Source of the DNA: Alphaproteobacteria bacterium
GTDB lineage: Bacteria; Pseudomonadota; Alphaproteobacteria; DSM-16000; Inquilinaceae
NCBI GenBank assembly: GCA_009909005.1
Contig: JAAAOG010000022.1
Span: 1 to 45,585 of the forward strand
Reading direction: 5' to 3'
DNA: 45,585 bases
In this document: one piece after another, positions 8,097 to 15,845 of the stretch
Position numbering within the stretch: position 1 is the first letter of the stretch
Layout: every line of letters starts with the position of its first letter
Notes under the pieces: model-generated
Told to the model about the DNA's origin: nothing
What the model saw: only the letters and a program-made list of their open reading frames with translations
The model's database searches: none
Translations under genes and position numbers: made by a program

Positions 8097-8651
8097 TCAG
8101 ATGCCGCTGCCGGGCGGCCCGTCCTCGCCATCGGAGTCCGGGGGCGGTGTCGTGGCGGCCTGGTGCAACTCCGCCTCGGCATCGCGGAAACGTTCCTTCA
8201 TCTCTTCGACGCCGCCCTGCAGGGTGGACCAGAGCGAGACGACCGAACGGATCGCCGTGCGCTGCACGGATTCGTTACTCAGCAGATAGGCCGCGGCTGC
8301 CCCCACCAGCGCGCCCATCAGCAAATCCTGCTGATGATGGCCCTGCGGCCCCGCATGCGCGTTTCCATGATCCGCATGATGCCCCTCCTGCCCATGGCGG
8401 GGACCATGGCCGTGACCGTGATGGCCATGCCCACCGTGGTCATGGTGGCCGCCCCGGTCGTGCCCATAGCCGGGGCCGCCATGGCCGGGATTGCCATGGC
8501 CGGGGCCGGCCCAGGGCGGAGCCAGCCAGGGCGGCGGATAGCTCCACCAGGGCGGCGGCGTCGTCCACCAGGTCGGCGGCGCGTCGCCTTCGGAGGCGGC
8601 GGGATGCGGCCCTCGGGGGCCGCCGTCTCGGTGATCGGAACCGCAGCTCAT
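8097..8651 (-). CDS. His/Trp/Pro-rich membrane protein of the ferrosome-like operon
   Basis: The 184-residue product is highly modular. It opens with a short polar segment, then a Trp-Pro block (WWTTPPPWWSYPPPWLAPPW), then ~60 residues of His-Gly repeats (HDHGGHGHHGHGHG) that must be able to bind metal ions. A hydrophobic Gly/Ala helix (LLMGALVGAAAAYLLSN) follows, then an amphipathic, charged helix (VEEMKERFRDAEAELHQA) and an acidic tail. This order fits a membrane-anchored metal-buffering or membrane-shaping protein. The ATG at 8651 has GAGG nine bases upstream and follows the preceding gene's stop by 11 bp; it is 9 bp from the ATPase gene. No enzymatic motif is present. Confidence 0.78.
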   Translation of the reverse strand: MSCGSDHRDGGPRGPHPAASEGDAPPTWWTTPPPWWSYPPPWLAPPWAGPGHGNPGHGGPGYGHDRGGHHDHGGHGHHGHGHGPRHGQEGHHADHGNAHAGPQGHHQQDLLMGALVGAAAAYLLSNESVQRTAIRSVVSLWSTLQGGVEEMKERFRDAEAELHQAATTPPPDSDGEDGPPGSGI

Positions 8652-8662
8652 GACGGCGCGCC

Positions 8663-9034
8663 TCAACCTGTCGTGTCGGGGGACCGGGCGGGCGTCTCCG
8701 GCTGCTCCGGGCCCAGCGCATGCAAGGTCAGGCCGCCCGCCACCAGCATGGCGGTCAGCCTGAGCAGGCCGTTGTTGCCCGCCAGCGAGGCGGCGACCGC
8801 CCCGGCACCGGTGGCCAGGGCGGCCCGGCTGCCGGCCCGAAGGACGGACCGGACCGCCGCCTCCGGCGATGTCGCACCGCTGCGGGCGCCCTCATAGGCG
8901 CCGGGCAGCGCGGAGACGCTGCCGACCACGGCACCGAGCGCGCCCAGGCGGATGGCCTCCGCAACCACGGCTTCGGTATGGCCGGCACTGCCGTGACGAC
9001 GGGGCCTCTGGTCCGACGACGGAGAATGTGACAT
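8663..9034 (-). CDS. Small Gly/Ala-rich membrane protein of the ferrosome-like operon
   Basis: This 123-residue protein has a charged, His-containing N terminus, then at least two hydrophobic Gly/Ala stretches with GxxxG-like spacing (RLGALGAVVGSVSALPGAYEG, here residues ~29-50, and LTAMLVAGGLTLHAL near the C terminus). A further stretch (ALATGAGAVAASLAG) may form a third helix or hairpin. Such glycine zippers favour tight helix packing in membranes and are common in organelle- and magnetosome-type proteins. It has no catalytic residues. It is the third gene of the minus-strand operon, 60 bp after the previous gene and 11 bp before the next. Confidence 0.72.
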   Translation of the reverse strand: MSHSPSSDQRPRRHGSAGHTEAVVAEAIRLGALGAVVGSVSALPGAYEGARSGATSPEAAVRSVLRAGSRAALATGAGAVAASLAGNNGLLRLTAMLVAGGLTLHALGPEQPETPARSPDTTG

Positions 9035-9094
9035 GGCCGCAGCCTCCTCTACGCATTCGAGTACAGATAGTGTCGACGTGGGAACAGGACCCGC

Positions 9095-9322
9095 TCAGCT
9101 TTCCGGGGCGTCGGCGCGTGGCGCGCCCGCTGACGCGGCGGCATGGCCGGCACCCCCGGAGCGGGCCCGCATGGCCAGAACGAGGCCGGCACCGAGCGCC
9201 GCGCCCAGCCAGAACGGACGCTTGCCGAGATCGGGCATGCGCAGCAGCGTGCCGTGGTCAAGCCGGCCGGTGATCAGGCTCTGCATCAGGCCGTCGAGAG
9301 ACGGGCCGCGGTGTTCAGACAT
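9095..9322 (-). CDS. Single-pass small membrane protein of the ferrosome-like operon
   Basis: A 75-residue protein with a soluble N-terminal half (DGLMQSLITGRLDHGTLLRM), one membrane helix (PFWLGAALGAGLVLAM) with a GxxxG pattern, and an Ala/Gly-rich tail. The ATG at 9322 has a strong Shine-Dalgarno (GGAGGAA), so I place the start there rather than at the upstream in-frame codon at 9349. It occupies the second position of the operon. I recognise no named family; its size and helix resemble small accessory proteins of metal-storage compartments. Confidence 0.7.
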   Translation of the reverse strand: MSEHRGPSLDGLMQSLITGRLDHGTLLRMPDLGKRPFWLGAALGAGLVLAMRARSGGAGHAAASAGAPRADAPES

Positions 9323-9401
9323 GGTTCCTCCGGACTTTCTTCCTGCCATCCTCCGCCATGGGTCCGGCGGGCGGGCGGGACGGTCTGGGTGAGCGGGTTG
9401 G

Positions 9402-9797
9402 TCACCGCGGCTCCGGCGCCAGGAGGGTCTCCAGCGCCGCCGCCGCGTTGGCCGGGTCGCCCCGGATCAGCTGCTCCCACAGGGCCGGACGGAGAACGGC
9501 CGGATCGTAGCTGATGACCACGCTTCGGGCCGGGAGGTTGATCTCCGTGCCGCGGATGCCGGCCAACCCCGCCAGCTGCGTGCGAAACGCCTCCGCCGGA
9601 CGGTGCCCCGGGATACCCGCCAAGGCAGCGTCGAGGCCTCGCGGATCGATCCGGAGGCGCAGGCGCCCGGGCAGATGATGGACGATCCGGCAATGGCGCC
9701 GGGCCTGCAGCAGAATGGCCGCCAGGCTGTGCTGCGGTTCCGATCGTGATTGCCGTTGCGGTTCGACTTGGGGCGCGCCGGCAGGCACTGAAGACAT
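9402..9797 (-). CDS. HMA-like domain protein; first gene of the ferrosome-like operon
   Basis: A 131-residue protein with a polar, Gln/Ser-rich N terminus followed by an HMA-like domain: CRIVHHLPGRLRLRID (strand 1 with the PGRLRLR motif), then GIRGTEINLPARSVVISYDP (strands 2-3). The classical CxxC is missing. There is no membrane segment. Its domain is the counterpart of that in the last gene of the operon, although sequence identity is low. The start could be the ATG at 9797 or the in-frame GTG at 9827; neither has a strong Shine-Dalgarno, and I prefer the ATG. It is the promoter-proximal gene. Confidence 0.68.
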   Translation of the reverse strand: MSSVPAGAPQVEPQRQSRSEPQHSLAAILLQARRHCRIVHHLPGRLRLRIDPRGLDAALAGIPGHRPAEAFRTQLAGLAGIRGTEINLPARSVVISYDPAVLRPALWEQLIRGDPANAAAALETLLAPEPR

Positions 9798-9857
9798 CGG
9801 CTTCGACAATGTTGGCGTGACGGGCACCCCGGCCGGCCACGGTGGCCGGGACTAACT

Positions 9858-9894
9858 GCGAATGATACGCAATTTCATGTTTGCTGCAATGCAA
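9858..9894 (-). promoter_or_regulatory. Candidate promoter with Fur-like palindrome for the ferrosome-like operon
   Basis: On the minus strand, TTGCAG lies 16 bp upstream of TATCAT, a plausible -35/-10 pair in a locally AT-rich stretch. The -10 is embedded in a 13-bp interrupted palindrome, GCGnATnATnCGC (9858-9870), whose AATGAT core resembles iron-regulated Fur-type operators. A repressor bound there would block the promoter. The site lies 31 bp upstream of the alternative GTG start and 61 bp upstream of the ATG. Confidence 0.35.
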
Positions 9895-9978
9895 ATTTCA
9901 TCGATTGCTACCGCAACCATCCGGGCAATGAGGCGGGCCCGGTTTTCATGCACTGTATTGCGTTCTCACCGGGCGACC

Positions 9979-11265
9979 TCACTCCGCCGCGCGGAGGCGG
10001 CCTTCGGCGTCGAGGCGCAGGACCCAGAAATCCTCGTAGCCGGCGCCCATGGTCGTCGTCGTGCCGGCGACCAGCAGGCCGCCATCGGCGGCGCGGGTCA
10101 GGCCCATCGGCCGGTCCCACAGCGCCCCGCCATAGTGCCGCTCCCATCGCAACGTGCCCGCCCCGTCCAGCGCGAAGAGCCAGGCGTCGGTGCTGCCGGC
10201 GCCCTGCGATTCGGTGGCGCCGGAGACGACGACCCCGCCGCCCTCGCCGGCCACCAGGCCCCAGGCGGAGTCATTGCGCGGGCCGCCGAACGCCCGATCC
10301 CAGAGAACGGTGCCATCGGCTGCCAGCCGCAGCACTCGGGCATCGAGGTCGCCGGCCGCCGTCTCGAAGACGCCGGCCACCGCCGCACCGCCATCCGCCA
10401 GCGGCACCACCGAAGTGCCCGAGTCGAAGATGCCGATGTCGACCAGCCGCTCCCACGCGACGGCACCCTCGGCATCGTAGCGCAGCACCTGCAGGTCATA
10501 GCCCCGCGGCCCGGGCATGCGGCGATAGCCGGTGACCAGCAGGCCGCCATCCGGGGCTGCGGCGACATCGACGGCGCCGTCGTCCGCCGGGCCGGGACGC
10601 GTATCCTGCCAGACGATCCCGCCTTCGGCATCGACCCGGGCGACATACAGGTCGCGGCCATTGTCCGGCTGGACGGTGGCGAAGCCGGCGATGGCCACAT
10701 CCCCGTCGGGCAGCGCCGCGATCGCCCGGCCGCGGTCATTGGCCGGCCCGCCGATGGTCCGGTCCCAGACGACCTCGCCGGCCGCGTCCAGCCGCACCAG
10801 CCAGAGATCGCTCTCGCCATGGCCGCGAGAGCGGGTCTGCCCGACGATCACCACGCCACCGCCCGGCGCCGGGACGACGCCATAGGCCTGCTCACTCTCC
10901 CGGCCGCCAAGCACGCGCTGCCAGCGTTCCTCGCCGCTGCGGTCGAGGCCGAGGAACCAGCCGTCATAATGTCCGGAAAAGGAGCGGCTATGGCCGACCA
11001 CGGCGAGGCCGTCATCGGCCAGCGCGGCAACGGCATAGGCCTTGTCCTCCCTCCGGCCGCCATAGGTGCGCTCCCAGGTGCAGCGCGCGCCGGGCGCACA
11101 GCCGGCGACAGGCGCGACCGGCTCGCCAGACTCCACCGATGGCTGGTCGGCCGGATCGCCGATCGCCGCCAGCTGCTGCGCCGGCACGCCGTCCGACCCC
11201 AGGCCGGCCGCCAGAAGAAGCGTGCCAAGGCATCCAAGGCCATGGGCCCATCGCCCGAAACGCAT
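9979..11265 (-). CDS. Exported seven-repeat beta-propeller protein
   Basis: After a signal peptide (MRFGRWAHGLGCLGTLLLAA, cleavage probably near VPAQ), the 428-residue protein has a short Cys-containing segment and then seven consecutive repeats of about 50 residues. Each follows the pattern W-x-R-x-x-GG-x-x-x-D...DGG-x-x-V-x-G...D-x-W-x-x-x-LD-x-x-G. Seven such units would close a seven-bladed propeller. It therefore acts outside the cytoplasm, probably as a binding scaffold. The ATG at 11265 has GGGAGG five bases upstream; an upstream ATG at 11310 lacks this. It is 98 bp downstream of the debranching-enzyme gene on the same strand. No catalytic motif is visible. Confidence 0.72.
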   Translation of the reverse strand: MRFGRWAHGLGCLGTLLLAAGLGSDGVPAQQLAAIGDPADQPSVESGEPVAPVAGCAPGARCTWERTYGGRREDKAYAVAALADDGLAVVGHSRSFSGHYDGWFLGLDRSGEERWQRVLGGRESEQAYGVVPAPGGGVVIVGQTRSRGHGESDLWLVRLDAAGEVVWDRTIGGPANDRGRAIAALPDGDVAIAGFATVQPDNGRDLYVARVDAEGGIVWQDTRPGPADDGAVDVAAAPDGGLLVTGYRRMPGPRGYDLQVLRYDAEGAVAWERLVDIGIFDSGTSVVPLADGGAAVAGVFETAAGDLDARVLRLAADGTVLWDRAFGGPRNDSAWGLVAGEGGGVVVSGATESQGAGSTDAWLFALDGAGTLRWERHYGGALWDRPMGLTRAADGGLLVAGTTTTMGAGYEDFWVLRLDAEGRLRAAE

Positions 11266-11363
11266 GCCGGCCTCCCGCTTCGCCAGATTCTGCGAACGAG
11301 TCTCAGACATGGGTGCGCCGGCGTCCCCTGCCCAGAGGCCCGGGCGGCCGGAACACCCGCCGC

Positions 11364-13400
11364 TCAGCTCTCCTGCTCCTCCTCGAGCCGGCGCTGCCGG
11401 TCGAGCCGCCACCAGGCCTCCAGCGTGCAGGCCACCGACCAGGCCTGGGCCGGCGCCCCGCGCGGGCGGTGGGGCGCCTCGCCGTCGAAGATCTCGCTGA
11501 CGGTGCCGAGCCCGGCATCGGCGAGATGGTCGCGAAGGCCTTCCAGCCGGTCGAGGGCGCGCCGCGCATTGCCGTGCACGCGGTATTCCGCCAGGGCGTA
11601 ATGGCCGAGCAGCCAGCCCCAGACCGGGCCCTGGTGATAGCCCTCGTCGCGCCGGGCCATGTCGCCGCGGTACTGCGGGTTGCCTTCCGGATCGTCGGCC
11701 GCCAGCGAGCGCAGGCCGAAGGTGGTGAGGAGCGCACTCCCGCATTGCCGCACCACCGTCGCCTGGTCCTCTTCCGACAATGGCGAGTGCCAGAGGCTGA
11801 CGGCCAGGATCTGGTTCGGGCGCACGGTGGTCTCGTCGCCGGCCACCCCGTCGAGCACGTCATAGAGGCCGCTGCCGTCCGGCCGGACATAACGGCCGAA
11901 GCCGCGATGCGCCGTCCGGGCGAGGCTGAAGAACGGCTCGCTGACATGGCCGAGAATGCCGGCGAAGCGGGTCATGACCATCAGCGCATTGTACCAGAGG
12001 GCGTTGATCTCCACCGGCTTGCCGGTGCGGGGGGTGACCACCCAGTCGCCGATCTTGGCGTCCATCCAGGTCAGCTGGACATCCGGCTGGCCGCAGCCGA
12101 TCAGTCCGTCGACCGGATCGCATTTGATGCCGAAGCGCGTGCCGGTTCGATAATGCTCGATGATCGAGACCAGCGCCGGATAGGCCTCGGCCAGCGCCTC
12201 CCAGTCGCCGCTCAGCTCGACATAGGCGCGCCACGCCTCGATGAACCACAGCGCCGCGTCGACGGTGTTGTAGGCCGACGGCGTGCCGTCTTCGGCGAAG
12301 ACATTGGGCAGCATGCCCTGCTCCACCCCGGCGGCGAAGCGCTGCAGGATCGCCCGGGCGGCATCGAAGCGCCCGGTGACCAGTGTCAGCCCCGGCAGCG
12401 CGATCAGCGTGTCGCGGCCCCATTCCGAGAACCAGGGATAGCCGGCGATGATCGACGGCGCATTGTCCGGCTGGGTGCGCGGGGAGGCGACGACGAAACT
12501 GTCGGCGGCCAGCAGCAGCTGCGCGATCCAGTCGGGGCAGTCCTGCAGCGTCCCGCGGTTATGGACATCGTCGAGCACGTCCATTTCGTATTGAATGCGG
12601 CGGTGCAGGGCCTCGGTCAGGTCCTCCGGCGGGTCGCCGTCGAGGCTGGCCGACACACCGACCCAGGCATCCGGTTCCAGGACCAGCGTCGCCACCCCGA
12701 CACACAGATGGTTGTCGGTATCGGCGAGGCCGCGCTCGCGCTCCACCGCCATGTCGAAATTCTCGTACCAGGTCAGCTCCGGCCGCATCGCGCCGGGACA
12801 GGCGCGCAGGCGCAGGACGGTGCCGTCGTCGTAATGCACGGCCAGCTTGCCGGGCGTCACCTTGACGTCCGGCCGGAAGCCGCCCGACGGCATTTCCTGA
12901 TGATGGTCGCGGCAGTTGATCAGCAGCCGCACCTCCAGCTTCGGCGGCGGGCCGGTGCGCAGCGGCTCGTTCCACAGCCGCCAGGCGACGCAGACGGTGT
13001 TGGCGCCGGGCTCCAGCCAGACCCGCCGGTCGAGCCGGTGCAGGCCGAGCGTCGTGGTCCAGCTCGGCAGCCGGCCCTGCAGCTCGAAGCTCTCGATCTC
13101 GCGATAGCCGGCGGGGATGACCGAGCCGCCGGTCCAGCGATTGCTGTGGAGCGGCCGGCGCCGCTCGCCGTCGACCAGCATCTCGTCCGCCTTGGCAAAG
13201 ACCAGCCGGCGGGCCCCGCCCGGCCCGACCGGGGCGATCAGCAGACCGTGATAGCGCCGGGTCAGGGTGCCCGCCACCGTCCCCGCCGCATAGCCGCCCA
13301 GGCCGTTGGTCAGGACCCACTCGCGGCGCTCCGCCTGGTCCAGATCGCCGCACAGGTCGCGGCCCAGATGCACGATCCGGGGCAACGCACTCGACACCAT
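11364..13400 (-). CDS. Glycogen debranching enzyme / amylo-alpha-1,6-glucosidase family protein
   Basis: The 678-residue protein has the two-domain layout of the archaeal/bacterial GDE family. The N-terminal beta-sandwich domain starts with EWVLTNGLGGYAAGTVAGTLTRRYHGLLIAP, a hallmark. The C-terminal (alpha/alpha)6 catalytic barrel begins around residue 300 with IAGYPWFSEWGRDTLIALPG and continues with NTVDAALWFIEAW and YHQGPVWGWLLGHYA. It should hydrolyse alpha-1,6 branch points in glycogen or similar glucans in the cytoplasm. The ATG at 13400 has AGGAAGGAAG as Shine-Dalgarno. No glycogen synthase, branching enzyme or phosphorylase is in the window, so its partners must be elsewhere. The divergent neighbour is the DUF547 gene. 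Confidence 0.9.
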   Translation of the reverse strand: MVSSALPRIVHLGRDLCGDLDQAERREWVLTNGLGGYAAGTVAGTLTRRYHGLLIAPVGPGGARRLVFAKADEMLVDGERRRPLHSNRWTGGSVIPAGYREIESFELQGRLPSWTTTLGLHRLDRRVWLEPGANTVCVAWRLWNEPLRTGPPPKLEVRLLINCRDHHQEMPSGGFRPDVKVTPGKLAVHYDDGTVLRLRACPGAMRPELTWYENFDMAVERERGLADTDNHLCVGVATLVLEPDAWVGVSASLDGDPPEDLTEALHRRIQYEMDVLDDVHNRGTLQDCPDWIAQLLLAADSFVVASPRTQPDNAPSIIAGYPWFSEWGRDTLIALPGLTLVTGRFDAARAILQRFAAGVEQGMLPNVFAEDGTPSAYNTVDAALWFIEAWRAYVELSGDWEALAEAYPALVSIIEHYRTGTRFGIKCDPVDGLIGCGQPDVQLTWMDAKIGDWVVTPRTGKPVEINALWYNALMVMTRFAGILGHVSEPFFSLARTAHRGFGRYVRPDGSGLYDVLDGVAGDETTVRPNQILAVSLWHSPLSEEDQATVVRQCGSALLTTFGLRSLAADDPEGNPQYRGDMARRDEGYHQGPVWGWLLGHYALAEYRVHGNARRALDRLEGLRDHLADAGLGTVSEIFDGEAPHRPRGAPAQAWSVACTLEAWWRLDRQRRLEEEQES

Positions 13401-13559
13401 GGTGGCTTCCTTCCTCGCTTGCGCTCCGGTCGTCCGGCTGCCCGCCGGCCCCCGGCCTGGCCGGGTGCGTCACCCGATCGTGACCGGGGGTCGGGGTGCG
13501 TCCGGGACCGGGCCGACCATCTTATCGGACGGGGCGTAGTCGAGCCCAGCGGAGGAGTC

Positions 13560-14426
13560 ATGGATCGGCGTCAATTGCTCGCCCATCTCGGCCTGGCCGG
13601 TGCGTCCGGGCTGGCGGCGCTGTCCCGGCCCGGCGCGGCCCGGGCGCAGCTGTTCGGCGCGCCGGCGGCCGACCTCTGGCCGCGCTGGCAGGCGCACGAC
13701 CCGGCGTCCGCCGCGACCATCGACCATGAGCCGTGGACGGCGCTGCTCCGCCGCCATGTCTCGGAAGGCCCGGACGGCATCAACCGCGTCGCCTATGGCC
13801 GCTGGCAGACCGCCGACCGCGATTCGCTGGCGGCCTATCTGGATCGACTCGCCGGGATCGCCATCGGCACCCATAACCGCGCGGAGCAGTTCGCCTACTG
13901 GGTCAATCTCTACAATGCCCTGACCATCCGGGTGGTGCTCGACCATTATCCCGTCGCCAGCATCCGCGATATCGACATCTCGCCCGGCCTCTTCGCGTCC
14001 GGACCCTGGGGGGCGGAGCTGATCGCGGTCGAAGGCCAGGCCCTGACCCTCGACGATATCGAGCACCGCATTCTGCGGCCGATCTGGCGGGACCCGCGCA
14101 TCCACTATGCCGTCAACTGCGCCTCGCTCGGCTGCCCGGACCTGCGCCGCACCGCCTTCACCGGCGCCGGGCTGGACGCGGCGCTGGACGACGCCGCCCG
14201 CACCTACGTGAACCATCCGCGCGGCGCCCGGGTGCGCGACGGCCGGCTGGTCGCCTCCCGCATCTATGACTGGTTCCAGGCGGATTTCGGCGGGTCCGAC
14301 AGCGGCGTCATCGCCCATCTGCGCCGCCATGCCGACCCGGCGCTTTCCGAGTCGCTGGCCGGCATCACCGCGATCGCCGACCACCGCTACGACTGGGCCC
14401 TCAACGACACCGCCGACCCGGCCTGA
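13560..14426 (+). CDS. Exported DUF547 domain protein
   Basis: A 288-residue protein with a twin-arginine-like or Sec signal (MDRRQLLAHLGLAGASGLAAL, then a probable cleavage near ARAQ). The body matches DUF547: AYWVNLYNALTIRVVLDHYP, then SLGCPDLRR, and a late YDWFQADFGG. These conserved segments, with a Cys-Pro pair and several histidines, define the family, whose biochemical role is unknown. A strong Shine-Dalgarno (GGAGGAG) three bases before the ATG fixes the start. The gene is divergent from the debranching enzyme gene; the 159-bp gap to the repeat protein downstream holds no evident gene. Confidence 0.83.
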   Translation: MDRRQLLAHLGLAGASGLAALSRPGAARAQLFGAPAADLWPRWQAHDPASAATIDHEPWTALLRRHVSEGPDGINRVAYGRWQTADRDSLAAYLDRLAGIAIGTHNRAEQFAYWVNLYNALTIRVVLDHYPVASIRDIDISPGLFASGPWGAELIAVEGQALTLDDIEHRILRPIWRDPRIHYAVNCASLGCPDLRRTAFTGAGLDAALDDAARTYVNHPRGARVRDGRLVASRIYDWFQADFGGSDSGVIAHLRRHADPALSESLAGITAIADHRYDWALNDTADPA

Positions 14427-14585
14427 CGCACCGCCATCAACACGCCAAACCTGCGCAACGCGGCAAACCGCGCCACGTCCGCGCTTGACCTCACGCCGGT
14501 GCCGTTGAACAAGCTACCGCTCCGCCAACCCGATCGTCCGCCTATAATCGCCATCATGCCTGTGCGCGCGGCCAGAATCTTCTTC

Positions 14586-15845
14586 TCAGGCGACCTCCAC
14601 ATATCCGGCGATGCCCTCATAGTTGAAGCTGTCGAGCCTCTTCATGACATGGTCCTTCTCAGCCTCGCTGGCGGTGTAGAAATGGGTGTTGGTGTCGGTG
14701 TTGTAGAAGCGATGCAGGGCGACATCGTTGCCCTCGGCCTGGGCGTTGAGGTGATAGGCGGTGCCCTCGAAGTCGAAACTGTCCAGGGTGTCGCGCACGG
14801 TATCCCGTTCCGCCTCGCTGGCGGTGTAGAAGTGGGTTCCGGTCTCCTTGTTGAAAAAGCGAAAGAAGGGCGTGGTGCCCTCGGCCGGCTCGGCGCTCGC
14901 GCGATAGGCCGCGCCTTCGAATTGGAACTCATCCAGCTCGGAGGCGACGAAGTCCTTCTCCGTCTCGCTGGCGGTGTAGAAATGCGTGCCCGTCTCGATG
15001 TTGTAGAAGCGGTAGACGGCGGTCGTGTCTGGATCATCGGTCCCGGTATCGGGGTTTGCAGGACTGTCGCCATCGTCGGGCGGGCCGTCCGGGCCGGCGT
15101 CGTCTCCAGGCGCGACCTGGAAGACCGGGCTGGAACTCTCGTCCTCGAACTGGACCCGGTTATCGAAGTCGGCCTCGCCGGAGAACGCCTGCTGGCTGTT
15201 GGCGGAGACGACCTGGACCGCCACGTCGCCCATCGCGACAAAGGCGCCGCGTCCAATCGGCTCGTTGAGTTGGCCGGTGACGGGATTATACAGTTCGATA
15301 CCCTGGCCGACCTGAGCCGCGCCGGCCGCCGCGCCGCGGATCTGGAGTTGGTCACCCGGTTCGAAGCCGTAGATCGTGACAATCTTGGAAAAGTCGTCGG
15401 CGATTCCCCGAATGCTGACATCGCGAATGGTGTCGACGAGGGGTGGGATGGAGCCGAGCGCGCCGGCGTCGATGATGAAGGTGTCGACGGACCCGTCGCC
15501 ACTGTTGACCGGGTCGTCGTCAGAGCCGCCCAGGATGGCCGGCGCCGCCGCGGTGTCCTGGACGGAGGCGAGGCGAACGACGTCCGCGCCATCGCCGGGC
15601 GTGATACTCACGCCAAGCGCGCCATCGAAGACCGTGATCCGGTCGTCGCCCGAGCCACCGGACACGCCTGTCGCCCCGGTTGCCTCGATCGTATCGTCGC
15701 CACCGAGACCGGAGACGATATTCACGGGTTTCGCTCTGATATTATCGGGCCCCGCGTTTCCCGTCACTTCCTGCGCCGACCCATTAAATGTATCGCCATT
15801 GGGGTCGTCTAGAACCCAGAATCCCGGGGTCAGTTCGATCGCCAT
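14586..15845 (-). CDS. RTX-like secreted protein with three C-terminal DUF5648-type repeats
   Basis: The N-terminal ~100 residues contain RTX-like calcium-binding turns (VSGLGGDDTIEA, VSGGSGDDRITV, TPGDGADVV) and no signal peptide, which suits type I secretion. The middle (residues ~100-230) is a beta-rich segment including DDFSKIVTIYGFEPGDQL, as found in RTX C-terminal parts. After an Asp/Pro linker come three ~45-residue repeats of the form YRFYN-x-x-TGTHFYTASE-x-E, then an FEG-x-AY ending, characteristic of DUF5648. The repeats are related to each other at both DNA and protein level. A surface or extracellular adhesive role is likely (inference). No ABC exporter or membrane fusion gene is nearby. 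The start at 15845 is supported by GGAG. Confidence 0.77.
   Translation of the reverse strand: MAIELTPGFWVLDDPNGDTFNGSAQEVTGNAGPDNIRAKPVNIVSGLGGDDTIEATGATGVSGGSGDDRITVFDGALGVSITPGDGADVVRLASVQDTAAAPAILGGSDDDPVNSGDGSVDTFIIDAGALGSIPPLVDTIRDVSIRGIADDFSKIVTIYGFEPGDQLQIRGAAAGAAQVGQGIELYNPVTGQLNEPIGRGAFVAMGDVAVQVVSANSQQAFSGEADFDNRVQFEDESSSPVFQVAPGDDAGPDGPPDDGDSPANPDTGTDDPDTTAVYRFYNIETGTHFYTASETEKDFVASELDEFQFEGAAYRASAEPAEGTTPFFRFFNKETGTHFYTASEAERDTVRDTLDSFDFEGTAYHLNAQAEGNDVALHRFYNTDTNTHFYTASEAEKDHVMKRLDSFNYEGIAGYVEVA

Noticed and set aside
6492-8897. An 801-codon open frame on the plus strand opposite the P-type ATPase
   Set aside because: The minus-strand ATPase has all catalytic motifs in order; the plus-strand product has no recognisable domain.
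11139-13559. The long upstream extension of the DUF547 frame
   Set aside because: The region is occupied by the debranching enzyme on the other strand; the DUF547 gene has a strong Shine-Dalgarno and signal peptide at 13560.
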